Assembly: GCF_024713975.1 (NCBI RefSeq)
Contig: NC_091094.1
Span: forward strand, 16,773,001-16,837,000
Source: Paralichthys olivaceus
Lineage: Eukaryota; Chordata; Actinopteri; Pleuronectiformes; Paralichthyidae
DNA: 64,000 nt
Reading direction: 5' to 3'
Shown here: piece by piece, positions 1 to 11,941 of the stretch
Layout of the letters: the number at the start of each line of letters is the position of its first letter
Numbering within the stretch: the stretch's first letter is position 1
Notes under the pieces: generated by a model
What the model was told of the DNA's origin: nothing
The model's database searches: none
Seen by the model: the letters and a program-made list of their open reading frames with translations, nothing else
Program-made: the position numbers and the translations under genes

Positions 1-480
1 ACATGTTTTATGAATCCATTGTGACCTTGACCTTTGACCACCGCTAAATGTTCTCTCCAGGTGTTATTATTATATTGCGGTCATGAGGCACCATGACCTC
101 GACTGTTAGACCTTAGACTACCAACTTCTAATCAGACTTTTTAAGAAATTCCCAGTGTTCCTGAAATACTGCATTTCTAGGCAGAACAAAAATGCGTTGT
201 GTCATCACAGTAACTCTTCACCTTCAACCTTCGACCAACAAAATTAAATCATGCTTGAGTCCAACAGACATTTGTACCAATTCTGAAGAATTTTCCTCCA
301 GGCGCTGTGGATGTTGTGTTGAGACAGAATAGGTCATAAAAACACTAATCAGTCTTTAAATTCACCTGCATGAGCTGATGTAAACATCTGCATCACTGGA
401 GTCTGGCCTGGAGCTACTGCTGTGTGAGGAGGGTCCTGACTGTGATGGGGAGGGGGTCGAGCGTCTTTCCATTTAGTTTC

Positions 481-518
481 CAGTCGCGTCCAGGACGCAC
501 AGCGATGAGCTGAGCTGC

Positions 519-561
<43 letters not shown>

Positions 562-720
562 GGAGGAACAGAGAGCTGTGTTCAGAGTCTCTCTCTCTCT
601 CTCTCTCTCTGTTGGACAGAGTTGGCTGCACGCTCCCCTCTTTCACTTGATGTGTATCGCAGCTGCTTCTTTGGAGCGAGATGTTGGAGCTGCTCGCTTC
701 TTCGACAAAATGAACACAGG
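481..720 (+). promoter_or_regulatory. fgd5: fgd5 promoter/5' exon region with two (TC)n tracts
   Basis: This stretch has CT-dinucleotide runs at about 521-558 and 586-612 and ends in an ATG at 710 followed by a good donor (CAG|GTGAGA) at 720. The ATG plus seven bases joins in frame to the acceptor at 1615/1616. I infer that the transcript starts here. The pyrimidine tracts may lie in the 5' UTR or core promoter. No TATA box was recognised. Confidence 0.45.
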
Positions 721-3700
721 TGAGACGTTTATTTTGAAAAGACGGGCGGTTTTAAAAGCCTAGTTTCACAGTGGACGCGATAATTTAACGTAAAGCTTTT
801 TGCGTAAGTGCGACAGAGACGATTGGCAGAGAGAACCGACTTTTAGATTTCTTTGATTTGATTTACTACTTTGAGTTTCTCCTACATTCCTGTGGATAGA
901 TGGTGAATCCAGTGGTGGCAATAACATATGAAGTGATTATTGAGATTATTGTAATTATCAGAGTAGTGATGGTCGACTTTATTATATTTCACTGTGGTTA
1001 AGCAAAACTAAAATCAACTCATTTTAGCTGCAAAACTCAAACCACTTGAATTCTCAGCCGGCTGCACTGCAGTTTACATAAAGTATGTGTTTTATAGGTT
1101 TGGTGGGTGAGAGTAATTTGCTGAGGTCATGCTTGATTAGCCTCATTCCAGGTTTCTCTCTGCAAATGATCATATGTTATGAGTTCAATTTATTATACAC
1201 ATAAAAAAGGCTCCAGGTTGTGTTTTTGTCATTATATTCTGCATTTACAATAACACTCTAAAAGCAGCAGCAGCAGCCTGAGAGGGGTTTCTCTCCCTTG
1301 AATCACAGGAAGTGAGTCAGGGAAATCCCTTAGATTTTTTTTGTATTCTATTAGAAAGAATAGATGCTATTCTTCTATTCTATTCTATTCTCTTTATCTT
1401 TAAGGAGCATTTTTTTTACATTTTGAGCAGCTTTTAAATGTTAACTAAGGGAAGCCTTCAGTAGTTGGTTGACTAAAATGATCAGCTTGAAATATATTTA
1501 CATGTGAAGATGGAATCTTTGTGCAGTTTTAGGTCACAGGGACACAATACAAATGACCTGTTTGCTATTTTAAAGCTCATAATCTTACAGTTTCCTTTTC
1601 CTGTTGTTCTGTTAGACAGCACCAAGCCTTCTGTTGCGCTGACGACAAGATTTGTTTGTCACGCCAACCTGAAGCTGCCCTCCCCTCTCATGTCTGCACC
1701 CAGGGGTCCCAAACCTACCATCGCTCCGAAACCTAAACTCACACTAGAGATTAATGGCAACCGAGGAGTATGCAGTAATGGCAGCTCACTAACTTCAGAC
1801 GGTGAGACTGATGAAGATCACGAGACCCAGAATGGTCTAAATGGAGGGATTATAGCAGAGGAACAATTTAACGCCACTGTCCTAAAAACACCACAAAAAG
1901 ATTTGCAGAATGTGTCACGAGGGCTGGAGGACAGAGAGGTGACAGAGGAAGAAAAGGAATTGGAAGAAGACATGATTCAGAAGATGGATGAGGACTGGAG
2001 ATTAACTGACAGTGCGTTAACAGAGGAGCCGGTCTCCCCTGAAACACTGTGGGTTAGTTCTGAACTTACGGCTGACCTCAAGGAGGTGGTGGAAATGATT
2101 GACGCAGACCTAACAGATGACATGGACGCTGAAGGGTGTAATGCAGGTGAGGCACTGGCTGAAACAGACGGCCTCTCAGTGGGAGATATTTCTGTTAATA
2201 GCATTGATGAGGAGACGAGCGGCTCTTCTGCTGAAATTCGAGACATTAAGGAGAGGCAGGAAAAGCTCCTCCAAATCAAGGAGGATGAAGCAGGCGACTG
2301 TACAGCAGATGATCTAACTGAGTCGCTCACAGATGAACCTGGTTTCCCCATCAACAAAAACAAGAAGGACACTGATACACAACAAGGTTCCCTGACAGAT
2401 GGAGACGAGAGGCAGGAGGAATCTGTTTCAGACTGTGGCATCACTTGCAACATCCTAAAGTTGCGGTGTGGCCATAAAATGAAGGAAAAGGGTGAAAACC
2501 TACAGAACATTAGGTTTTATGACTTTATCCCTGAAGACCAGAAACACTTCTGTGATACAGCAAAGAAACATGTTGCCTTAGAGGAGGATTCAATCCAAGA
2601 GCCTTATTATGTTTCTTCAGATGAATTTATTAACAGAGAGATGATGGGAAGAAATAACAAAGCTGATGGAGTGCCAAATAGTCCACAAACACCTCAGAAG
2701 CTTTCATCTGTATCAGCTGGGAACTATGAGGAAACAGCAGAAAATGGACAAATCGAATGTGTATCTTTTGAGAATTACGTGAAAATTATTAACAGTGATG
2801 GATTCGGCTGTGAAAATGGTGAGAAGAACAAGGTGAGAAGAACATGTCAGAAATGGCAGTCTTTTAAAACTGAAGAGCACAAAGCTCATACAACAGAGGC
2901 CTTCTTGAATGATTTGGACTACCAGCCGAGGTTCAGGCTGGTGTCCATCTCAGTGCCAACGGACACTGACACCTCGCTGACCAAATCTCTCTCTGTAAGC
3001 CAGCTACTTTCCCCAAGCAACTCAGACGTCTTTAGAGATGATGATGATGACTTGGACGGTCACATAGTCCCATTTCTGGATGACACTACTGATACAGAGC
3101 AGGACATCATTGATGATCATGTTTACGAGGAGCCGGGGCACAGTGCAGAGAGTGAAAATATTTTTCCATTGGATAGAAAGCCGCCAAGGATGCAAACTCG
3201 CTCAATTTCGCACCATGTTAATAACAATGTGGCTGAGATAGGAATGCAGTATGTTCCGAGCCCCTACATGAGTGGATTCGGACAACCTGCTCTGAGCAGC
3301 AGTCCCATGTTAAACTCAGTGCGGCACAATAGCTACTCCAAACGCCACTATTTGTCCTTGTACCCCCGCTCCCTCTCCATGGAGGCACAAGACACACCTC
3401 TGTGTGCTTACAGAGACAAAGAAGAACATCAGAGACAGAGAGGAGCCATTTGTTCTTCTGGAAGCTTCTCCAGATGCTCACCACTGTCATGCAGTGGCCT
3501 GTCCACTCCAACATCTGTGGTGGATATTCCTCCACCATTTGAGCTGGCCTACATCACCAAGAGGCCCATCACGAAGAGTTCCCCCTCACTTTTCATTGAG
3601 GGAGACTCGTCAGAGAAAAACAGGAAAAAGAAATCCTCCATTAAGCGTTTCCTGATGCTTAAGTTTAGGCGGAAAACAGAGAGCAAGTCTGTGGTGGATG

Positions 3701-6700
3701 TCAGCCCGTGTTCCTCCAAGTCCTCAGCGGAGTCCAGCCACCACACTCACAGCAGACTGCTGGATTTAGATAGACACAGCTTAAGTAGGTCTCCGCAGCT
3801 CAACTCACGCTCTGCTAGTAGACATCAAGTTTCAATTGAGCCGACCTCCAACTTCTTGTTCTACAACGAAAGCAAAAGAAAAGGCAGCTCTGTGGCATTT
3901 CTCAATCGCAGCGTCATCCGAGTGGAGTCCTTTGAGGACCGATCCCGTGTGCCTTTCATACCTCTTCCCCTGACCAAGCCTCGCTCCATCTCCTTCCCCA
4001 ACACAGATACCTCAGACTATGAGAATGTTCCAGCCATTAGCTCAGACTATGAGAACATCCAGGTCCCACAGCGGAGGCCTATTCCACGGGGACCTTTCAC
4101 AGACTTCTTTGACCGTCCAGCCTCCAGTCGAGTCCTGTCATCTGCCAATGACACGGACGGTTATGTGGATATGAGCAGCCTCCCAGGGTTTAAGAGCAGA
4201 ACTCAGTCACCTGAAGAGGAAACAGAAAGGTATGCAAATAAGACTATGGGCTCTAGTGTGGTACAAATCCATTGCCCATGTTGTTGCACCTATCTGAGCA
4301 CTCATGGGCAGGTTGGTAAAATAATAATAATAATAAAATAAAAGAAGGTGTGATCAGGTGCATGGTTGGTACCTTGCTTTCTAGAAGAATTGGCAGGAAA
4401 ATGTGCATTTGACCAACAAAAACCTGGTCTCTGGTTATTTTTATGATGCACTATCAAGATATTAAAAGAATATAGTTGTAATAGTGATGCATCTACATAG
4501 ATTACCATTAGAAATGGCAATCCACCAAGGTGCAAGTACACCTGGCTTTTTAAAGCATTGGTTGATGGAGATTGGTTTATCACAAACCTTTTGAACTGTT
4601 CAACTGGCATAGCAAACATTTGGCCTTGCCCAAAATGCAGTTGCAACATGCTCTCTATAAACAATATCTGTATCTATCACCGACATCAATGGGTTTTATG
4701 GGATCATGAATGTTTGTACCAAATATCATGACGATACATGTAATGGCTGTTAAGATATTCAGTTTAGAACAAAGCAGTGGACAAACCAACCAACAGACTG
4801 ATCATCCATACAGCCTTTGTTCAAGTGTGTGTTCATGTGTGATGCTGCTGGACATAATGTTAGTGATCCTTACCTCCTTTTGCACCAAGCATTGGTCTTT
4901 TTTTATTACTTCTACTGTGTAGGTTTAACAATGCCCCTGGGGAGGAAGATTTATAACTATTTATTACGTTGAGTCCCCTGATGCTGTGATCACAGCCGAC
5001 AGGGTTGTTGTGATCAGTTTTCCTGGAAAGTGCTGTACGGTAACTTCCCCTTTTCATTGCAATGAGATCAGCAAACCCCAGCTGTGATGTGTCCCTGTGT
5101 TGTTGGGGCATGTTGGGTGGTGGAGGAGGAAACACTGGGGGTGGTGGTGGTGGTCCCCTCAGGTCGGAGTTAAAAACAGGGTGGTTTCATTCATAAATCA
5201 TCTGCTTCGGTGCAGAAACAGCTTGTTGTGTTGATGCTGTTGGTGGAGCTTCTTGTTTGCGTGCTGTGGTGTTGTTTGTTGGTATGATCAGCAGTGCTGT
5301 GCTGACATTAACCCATCCCCCCTGCATTCCTGTTGGTGTGTGCCCATATCATACAGGCTGCTCAGGATGATGAATAGTCAGAGCATTTTGGAGTCATTGC
5401 TCTTCTCTAGCCAGTGAAGAACAACAAGCTGAGATACAATCTCAGTATGTTCTGTAGTCAGCAGTAGTTCACTGCAGTGGCTCCCTCTCATCCTGCTCAC
5501 CATCCCAGTGTGTGGGCAAGCAAAACTGTACAATTGGCTTTACAGTTAAAATCTAGTTTTATGATGAAAACAAGATGAATAAATCTAGAATTTGTTTTCA
5601 ACCTTAAATGCGAAGTAAAACCTCTAAAATTAAAATGGAAAAAATAACTGAAAGGAAAAAACATATAACTTATAATTGAGTTAAAATTTAACCAATCACA
5701 TTCAGCTCATCAACAAGTGGAGAGAATACTGAACAACAGTGACAATAACATGAACAGGACGTCTACCCAAATCAACAAAAGAAGAAGAAAACTGGCTAAG
5801 GAGGTTGCATAGAGGCATAAAGCAACATTAAAAGAGCTGCAGACATTTCTGACGAGTACTGGCTGCTCCCAAAATGTGACAACAATCTCTCAGAGTCTTC
5901 ATACTGTATGTTTGGTCTATGGAGTGATGAGATAAGCCTTGCCACATGAAAAAACATGTCCAAGAATGGCTAAACTTTGCAAAGAAAAAAAATCTATTCT
6001 CCCAAGACCACATTGAAACGTTATGTACAGTCTGATGAGACCCTGGTTGAACTTTGAACACACCAGTAAAAATAACTAAACAAACACCAGATGAAATCAA
6101 CGATTAAACATGGTGGAGGCTTTTTTTCAGCCAGACCTGAGGCTTTAGTCAAGGTAGAAGGAATTATGATTCACTCCAACACAAGTCAAGTTCACCCCTC
6201 AGGCGAGAAGGCTAAGAGAAGTCTAAACCCTATTTCAGCACAACAATGACTCCAAAGCATAGATCCAAATCAACAAAGTGGACTTGAGTCATTAAAATCT
6301 GAATGTGAAAAAGATACCATGCACCACTGTTAACGTAAATTTGAGCAAATATGAGTTTTATGACCTGCTTTTCAAACACAAACAGTTGCACAAGTTTCAC
6401 GTCATGTGTGCCAAGGTTTTATGAGCTAACACTAAACAGAAGAAAGTTGTATGATAGTTTTCTGAAAGAAGAGACTGTAATCAAAGAAAAGAAACACCAG
6501 TCCATTGGTTGTCTGGATATTTATGAAACTTAAATCTTTATTTTGCTGAAATTTTATTTGCCTTTATCTTCGAAAACGTCAAGTAATAATATTAGCAGAT
6601 AGTTTGATCATTGGCAATTTTGCCCCATCATTGTTATCACTGTACCGTAGGCTCACAAGGAACCTGAGGCAAAAAGAAAAATTATCTATTTTTTTAATCT

Positions 6701-9700
6701 CCTTCTGTAATTTATCCCCATTGCCTTGAGCCTTTGAACAACATGGCAGGACAGTGAGACGTGACGGAGACAGTGCGAGTGATATAAAAGCCTAATATAG
6801 AAACATGTAGTTTGTGGTTCAAGCATCCCTGGTATCTCATCCAAAGTTAGACCCTATGAGCAGTAATGGGCCATGCAGCTTTAATGTGTGCGATGCAGAG
6901 ATCTGAACGGCCCAATAAATCGTTCATATGTATCTAATTTGCATCTCAGTGGGATTCAGTCCATTGCTGCTGGGAGTGAGACATTGTGGGATCATTGTCA
7001 AGGCAATTGGTCACATAGAGGTCTGCCGCAATACTACTGTAACTTAAGGACGTGTTTTTATTTGCACAGCATACGCTCCCCGCTGAGCTGCACATTAGCA
7101 TATTCATTTGGGCTCCCTGCAGAAGAGAATCTTGTCACATAAAACACTGACGTTCATCCCTGACTGGGATCAGTTGTCACCGTAGGCCTTTCAGGATGAC
7201 TTTATCGGATTCTGTAGACCCATAATACTTTATCTATACATAGTTGCTGCTAATACTGAATGCTGTACATTTATTATAGTGATTTGTCAATAGACTATAC
7301 AATGGCTTAGAGGGTTAAATGAATTTCATCTGCTTCACTTGAAAGTTCATAGGAATGACAGATTCTACAACAAATTTATGATGAAAACAGAAAGTCCATT
7401 TTTCAGACTAGACCAGTGTTTCCCAACACGTGAACCAAGACCCCCCAAGTGTTGCCAAGATAAATCTGAGGGATAACAAGACGATTGAAGGAAAAAGAGA
7501 AATAACATATTTCTCTTTCACAATATTTGTTGATTTTTTTTTCACAGATTCTTTTAATTATTCCTTTTGTCTTGTGTAATACTGGAAACTGTCACATCTC
7601 CCCTACCCCTAAAAACCCGTAAGGAAAAGGTTTGACATCTTTCTGACAGACAATTACATCTATACCACTCATGTCTATACATTACACGTAAAGCTACAGC
7701 AAACAACCTCTTAACTTTGTTTAGCATAAAGAATGGAAACATGCTGCTAATCAGCTTTGGCAAGAAAGCAAAAAAAGTATTTCACCTTGTTTAATAATTA
7801 AAGTCACCTACACATTAATTGTTGTATGGGAGTGAACACAGACATTCCTTCATTCAGTGGGTGACAATACATAAAGTTAAGAACCACCTTGTATTGTGGA
7901 TATTTGAAGTCTGAACATGGTTGGTTGTCAGGAGACATTGCTCTTTACTTACTGCATTAGTATTATGTGTAAATGTGATTATATACAAACTGTCACAGTA
8001 AATATCATTGATATTTGTGTATCAACTGTGTGTTCCCTGTATTTCATCTGATGTTCTCCCTGCAGTGCCTATACAGAAGCCTACAACGTGTGTTCAGTGG
8101 CTGTCAGTCCACAGACCGGTTCAGTGGGTGATGTCAGGGGAGAGACAGCGGGTGAGGAGGAGCAGGGCCGCACCTCTGAGGAGGAAGATGGAGGTGCAGA
8201 CAGCAATTATAACAGACAGGTTAGTTCTGGCTAATGTGAGTTGATTTTGTGTCAAGATGAAAATAGTATTAATGCATAGACCATTTGTGACGTGTTGAAA
8301 AATGTTAATATCCTGCCCAAATAGTCTCAGAGCAATGAGAGGACAGGATAGGGTTTTCCCCACCCCCTTAAATTGTGAGTCCCCCAACATAAACTCAGTA
8401 GTTCTGGTAATCTGATGCTGGGTCAGAGGAGAAATATTACAATCATTACAATATTATATATATATATACACAGATCCTGGTCATCATAGCACAAACGTGT
8501 GTGCCTTTGTAATGCAGAATTTATAAATTCATATTATGATTATCTTTATCACTGAGTAATTACTGTAGAATGTCTCAGCCTGTGAGTCTTCTATTGATAT
8601 TTCCTACTCTTTCAGCAGGGACCTATGTTATCCACTATCCTTTAAAATGGTATTAAATCTGTTTTTGTTTTGTAGCATCTCTTTTAAAGAGATGGTTTCA
8701 CATTTTTCTTTATGCTAGAAATGAAGACATATTTAAGAATTCAACCAAATAAAACAAAGTGTTTCACCTTGGGCGACTGCTTTCACAAGCCAGGATTTTA
8801 ATGGAGGTTAATGGGCCACTACAACACTGTCCTCGTTATTCAAAGTATGATTCCTGCTTAGAGAAGATGTGGACAGAGCCAGCTTCAGCTCTTCCTAACC
8901 CCTGGGCTTATTACAAATTAATAATGCGATCATTTACAGGCTGATGGCCGATCCAGAGCCTTTTACGTAGCGAAAGAACTGGTGGATACAGAGAGATTGT
9001 AAGTTAACTCATTCCCCCTTATCAAACATATCTACCTCTCTGTCAAAAATAATCGGCTTGTCATTGAATTTTGGAAATGTTTCTGTTCACAGGCACGTGA
9101 AAGCCCTCAAGCTTCTTCAGGAAGTGAGTGTATTCTTATTTAATTTACTCAGCTAATGTGTGTGTCCAGATATTATATTTATTAATTTGTAATTCTTAAT
9201 TTTTACTTCTATTAAATGCTGTTTATGTTATTTTTCATTTCACTGTCAGTTCTGAGCATGACCTCTAATGTTCATGGTCATAGCTAAGTACAAGTGTTAA
9301 TTGCTAAAATGCACAGTACAAACAGTCTGCAGCTCTACTGGAGCAGGAACAAGTGCTGCTCTTTCACTTCCCTACCTAGAATCGCTCTCACTCTGGTGTG
9401 TGGATTAAGCCAGTGTCCTTGATATAATAGCTCATGTACACCCTGCTGTCAGATATTATATTGTTGTTCAGCTGCAGTAAGAGGGAAGAAAATGCAGTCT
9501 TAAAGGTTCCGTGTGTAGAATTTAGTGACATCTAGTGGTGAAGTTGCATGTTGCAGCTGAACACCCCTCACCTCACCCTCCTCTTTCAAACATGAAAGAG
9601 ATCCTGTGGTAGCTTCAGTCATAATAAAAAGTCAAAAGGTGTTTTTTTTTTTCAGTTTGGGCTACTGAAAAAAACATGGTGGCCTCCAAAGAGAGGACCC

Positions 9701-11898
9701 AGATATAGATATAAAGTATTTAAATATAAAGGGCCCATTCTATGGTAAAGAAAACAACAATTTGTACAATTTAGACCAAATATTCTAATGAAAACATCTC
9801 TAAGATTATTTTATATTAGATTTCTGCCAATAGATCCCTTTCACCTAAATCTTACACACTGGACCTTTAAGTGAAGCTCTAAGTTTAGTAATATTTTCAG
9901 CATAAGTGATAAGACATGACCTTCCCATCTTATGTGCCAGGACTTTCGGGAAGCAGTGGGGGCAGCTGTCGGGGACGAGGGCGAACCTGTCGTGGAGGAA
10001 GAGAGACTTCGAGAGATTCTCAACGAACTACCGGACGTTTACACCCTTCACCGCAGAATCCTCAGCGAGCTGGAGAATCGAATCCGACACTGGTGAGACA
10101 TCACATGTATACTCCTGCTGAAATAAGGAATGCTGGCACACATCCATGCAGCCATATGCCAAAAGTTAAAGGAACTTCCCCCCCTTCATCCTTCTTTCAT
10201 GGTTCCACAGGGAGCACACATAAATATAACTGCTATATACTGCTTCTAACTCTTACGACTGTTTCTCCGCTCTACAGGGAGGAGAGCCAGAGGATCGCTG
10301 ACATCTTCCTGTCCAGAAAAGCAGAGTTCTTGGTTTTTACCACCTACATCGGACACTACGACCGGAGTATGAACCTGTTGGAGGACAGCTGCCGGACTTC
10401 ACCTTGCTTTGCTGCGATTGTTCACCAGTTTGAGGTCAGACTGACAGCAACTCTCTAACCCTAAACATGTAATGCAACACATAATGCACAATGCAACATT
10501 TAAAAACACACTTATGTAAATTTAGAATCAAAGTATTCACACATGTATCACAATAGTCAGAACTTTTGGAGAATAAAATGTTCTCAGATGCATCCAATGT
10601 GAAACTTTCCTTTCTATTATTATTCACAACAAATTCACAGAGCTCTATGAATTTTCTGCTCATTTGAGATTTATGTATCAACTTATGTAAAAAATCTGTT
10701 ACATACATAGACATACTGATACACAAAGTACTTTCACACAAAGTCAGCCTCTATATGTTCTTCATCTTCGTCCTCCTCAGCTCTTCTCCTCCTCTCGTTG
10801 CAGCGTTGCCCTTGATCAGTAGTCTGTAAGAAAATACATTTTGGATATAGCCTGCATGAAAAGACAAAAACAGGCCCAATGGGAACATTTGGAATAATGA
10901 AAGTACTTCAACATAAATCTAGATGCAGTCGTGTAAGATTGCTGGTGTTTTAAATTAAAAATCACAGAGAGAAAATTTGGTGCCAACCTTTGATATTTGA
11001 TCTTTCTTTCTTTTTTATTTGTGCACATTGTCTCTAATCTGCAGGGTCCAGTGTGTTTGTTATGTGCAGTGACACAAAAGTGTATGTTTTTCAGGAACAT
11101 GGATGATAATGGCAAAGTGTGTTTGATGTATGTGTGTAAATTTATTTGTGTGTCTGTGAGGCGGGGGTGCTTAAAGCAAGAGATCCAAACATTGAAAAAA
11201 GGTCATGCTTGCAGCTAAATGAAGTCTTAATTTAATTTAATGGGAGAACTACACTGTGTTCTTGCATGTTAAGTGTTACAGTCATGACCCTCAAAGGAAA
11301 AATATAAACTTTATGTATTTTTTGGTGAGGAACAAATATGTTTGGCATGAGCCACTCAGAACAACAATGAAACACCACTGAACATGTTTTAAAAACAGGG
11401 GAATATTAAAATGTATGCTTATCCCAGCAGCTTTTCTGAGCATTTTAGTGAGGAGTTATAATTAACATCATTTAAATGCCTGGGCATTCTTACAGAAGAT
11501 ATTAAGTTGATATGTTTAAGGTATAAAGCTTTAAAAAACAGGATGTTATAATATGAAATACTTAAAAGATCAACAGGGAGATTTCTGCATCTGTTCAGGC
11601 TCCAGTCCAAACTAAAATATCTCTACGAGTGTTAAATGGATTGTCATGAAAACTGGATTAATGATGAATTGTGATCTCTTTATTAGAATAAGATCCAGAG
11701 GTTCATTTTCAAAACAATACAACACTCTTTATTGTCATGTGTACAATAAAACGGTTGTTTGGACCAGACAATGAAATTCTTACTTTTGTAGTCCTCCCTA
11801 TGAGTCATCCAGTAACAAAAAAGCTAAATAAAGACTAAACACAATAATAAGATTTAGCACAAAAATAAAGATTAAACATACAAATTCTTAATTAAAAA

Positions 11899-11941
<43 letters not shown>

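Noticed and set aside
1977-2510. 177-codon minus-strand open frame
   Set aside because: Antisense shadow of the long fgd5 exon 2; Ser-rich from complementing acidic codons, with no family resemblance.
5760-6320. Functional Tc1 transposase gene
   Set aside because: The similarity is to a broken coding sequence with many stops and frameshifts; no open frame of useful length.
9916-10458. 180-codon + strand open frame
   Set aside because: It is an out-of-frame reading across fgd5 exons 6 and 7 and their intron; the correct frame matches the DH domain.
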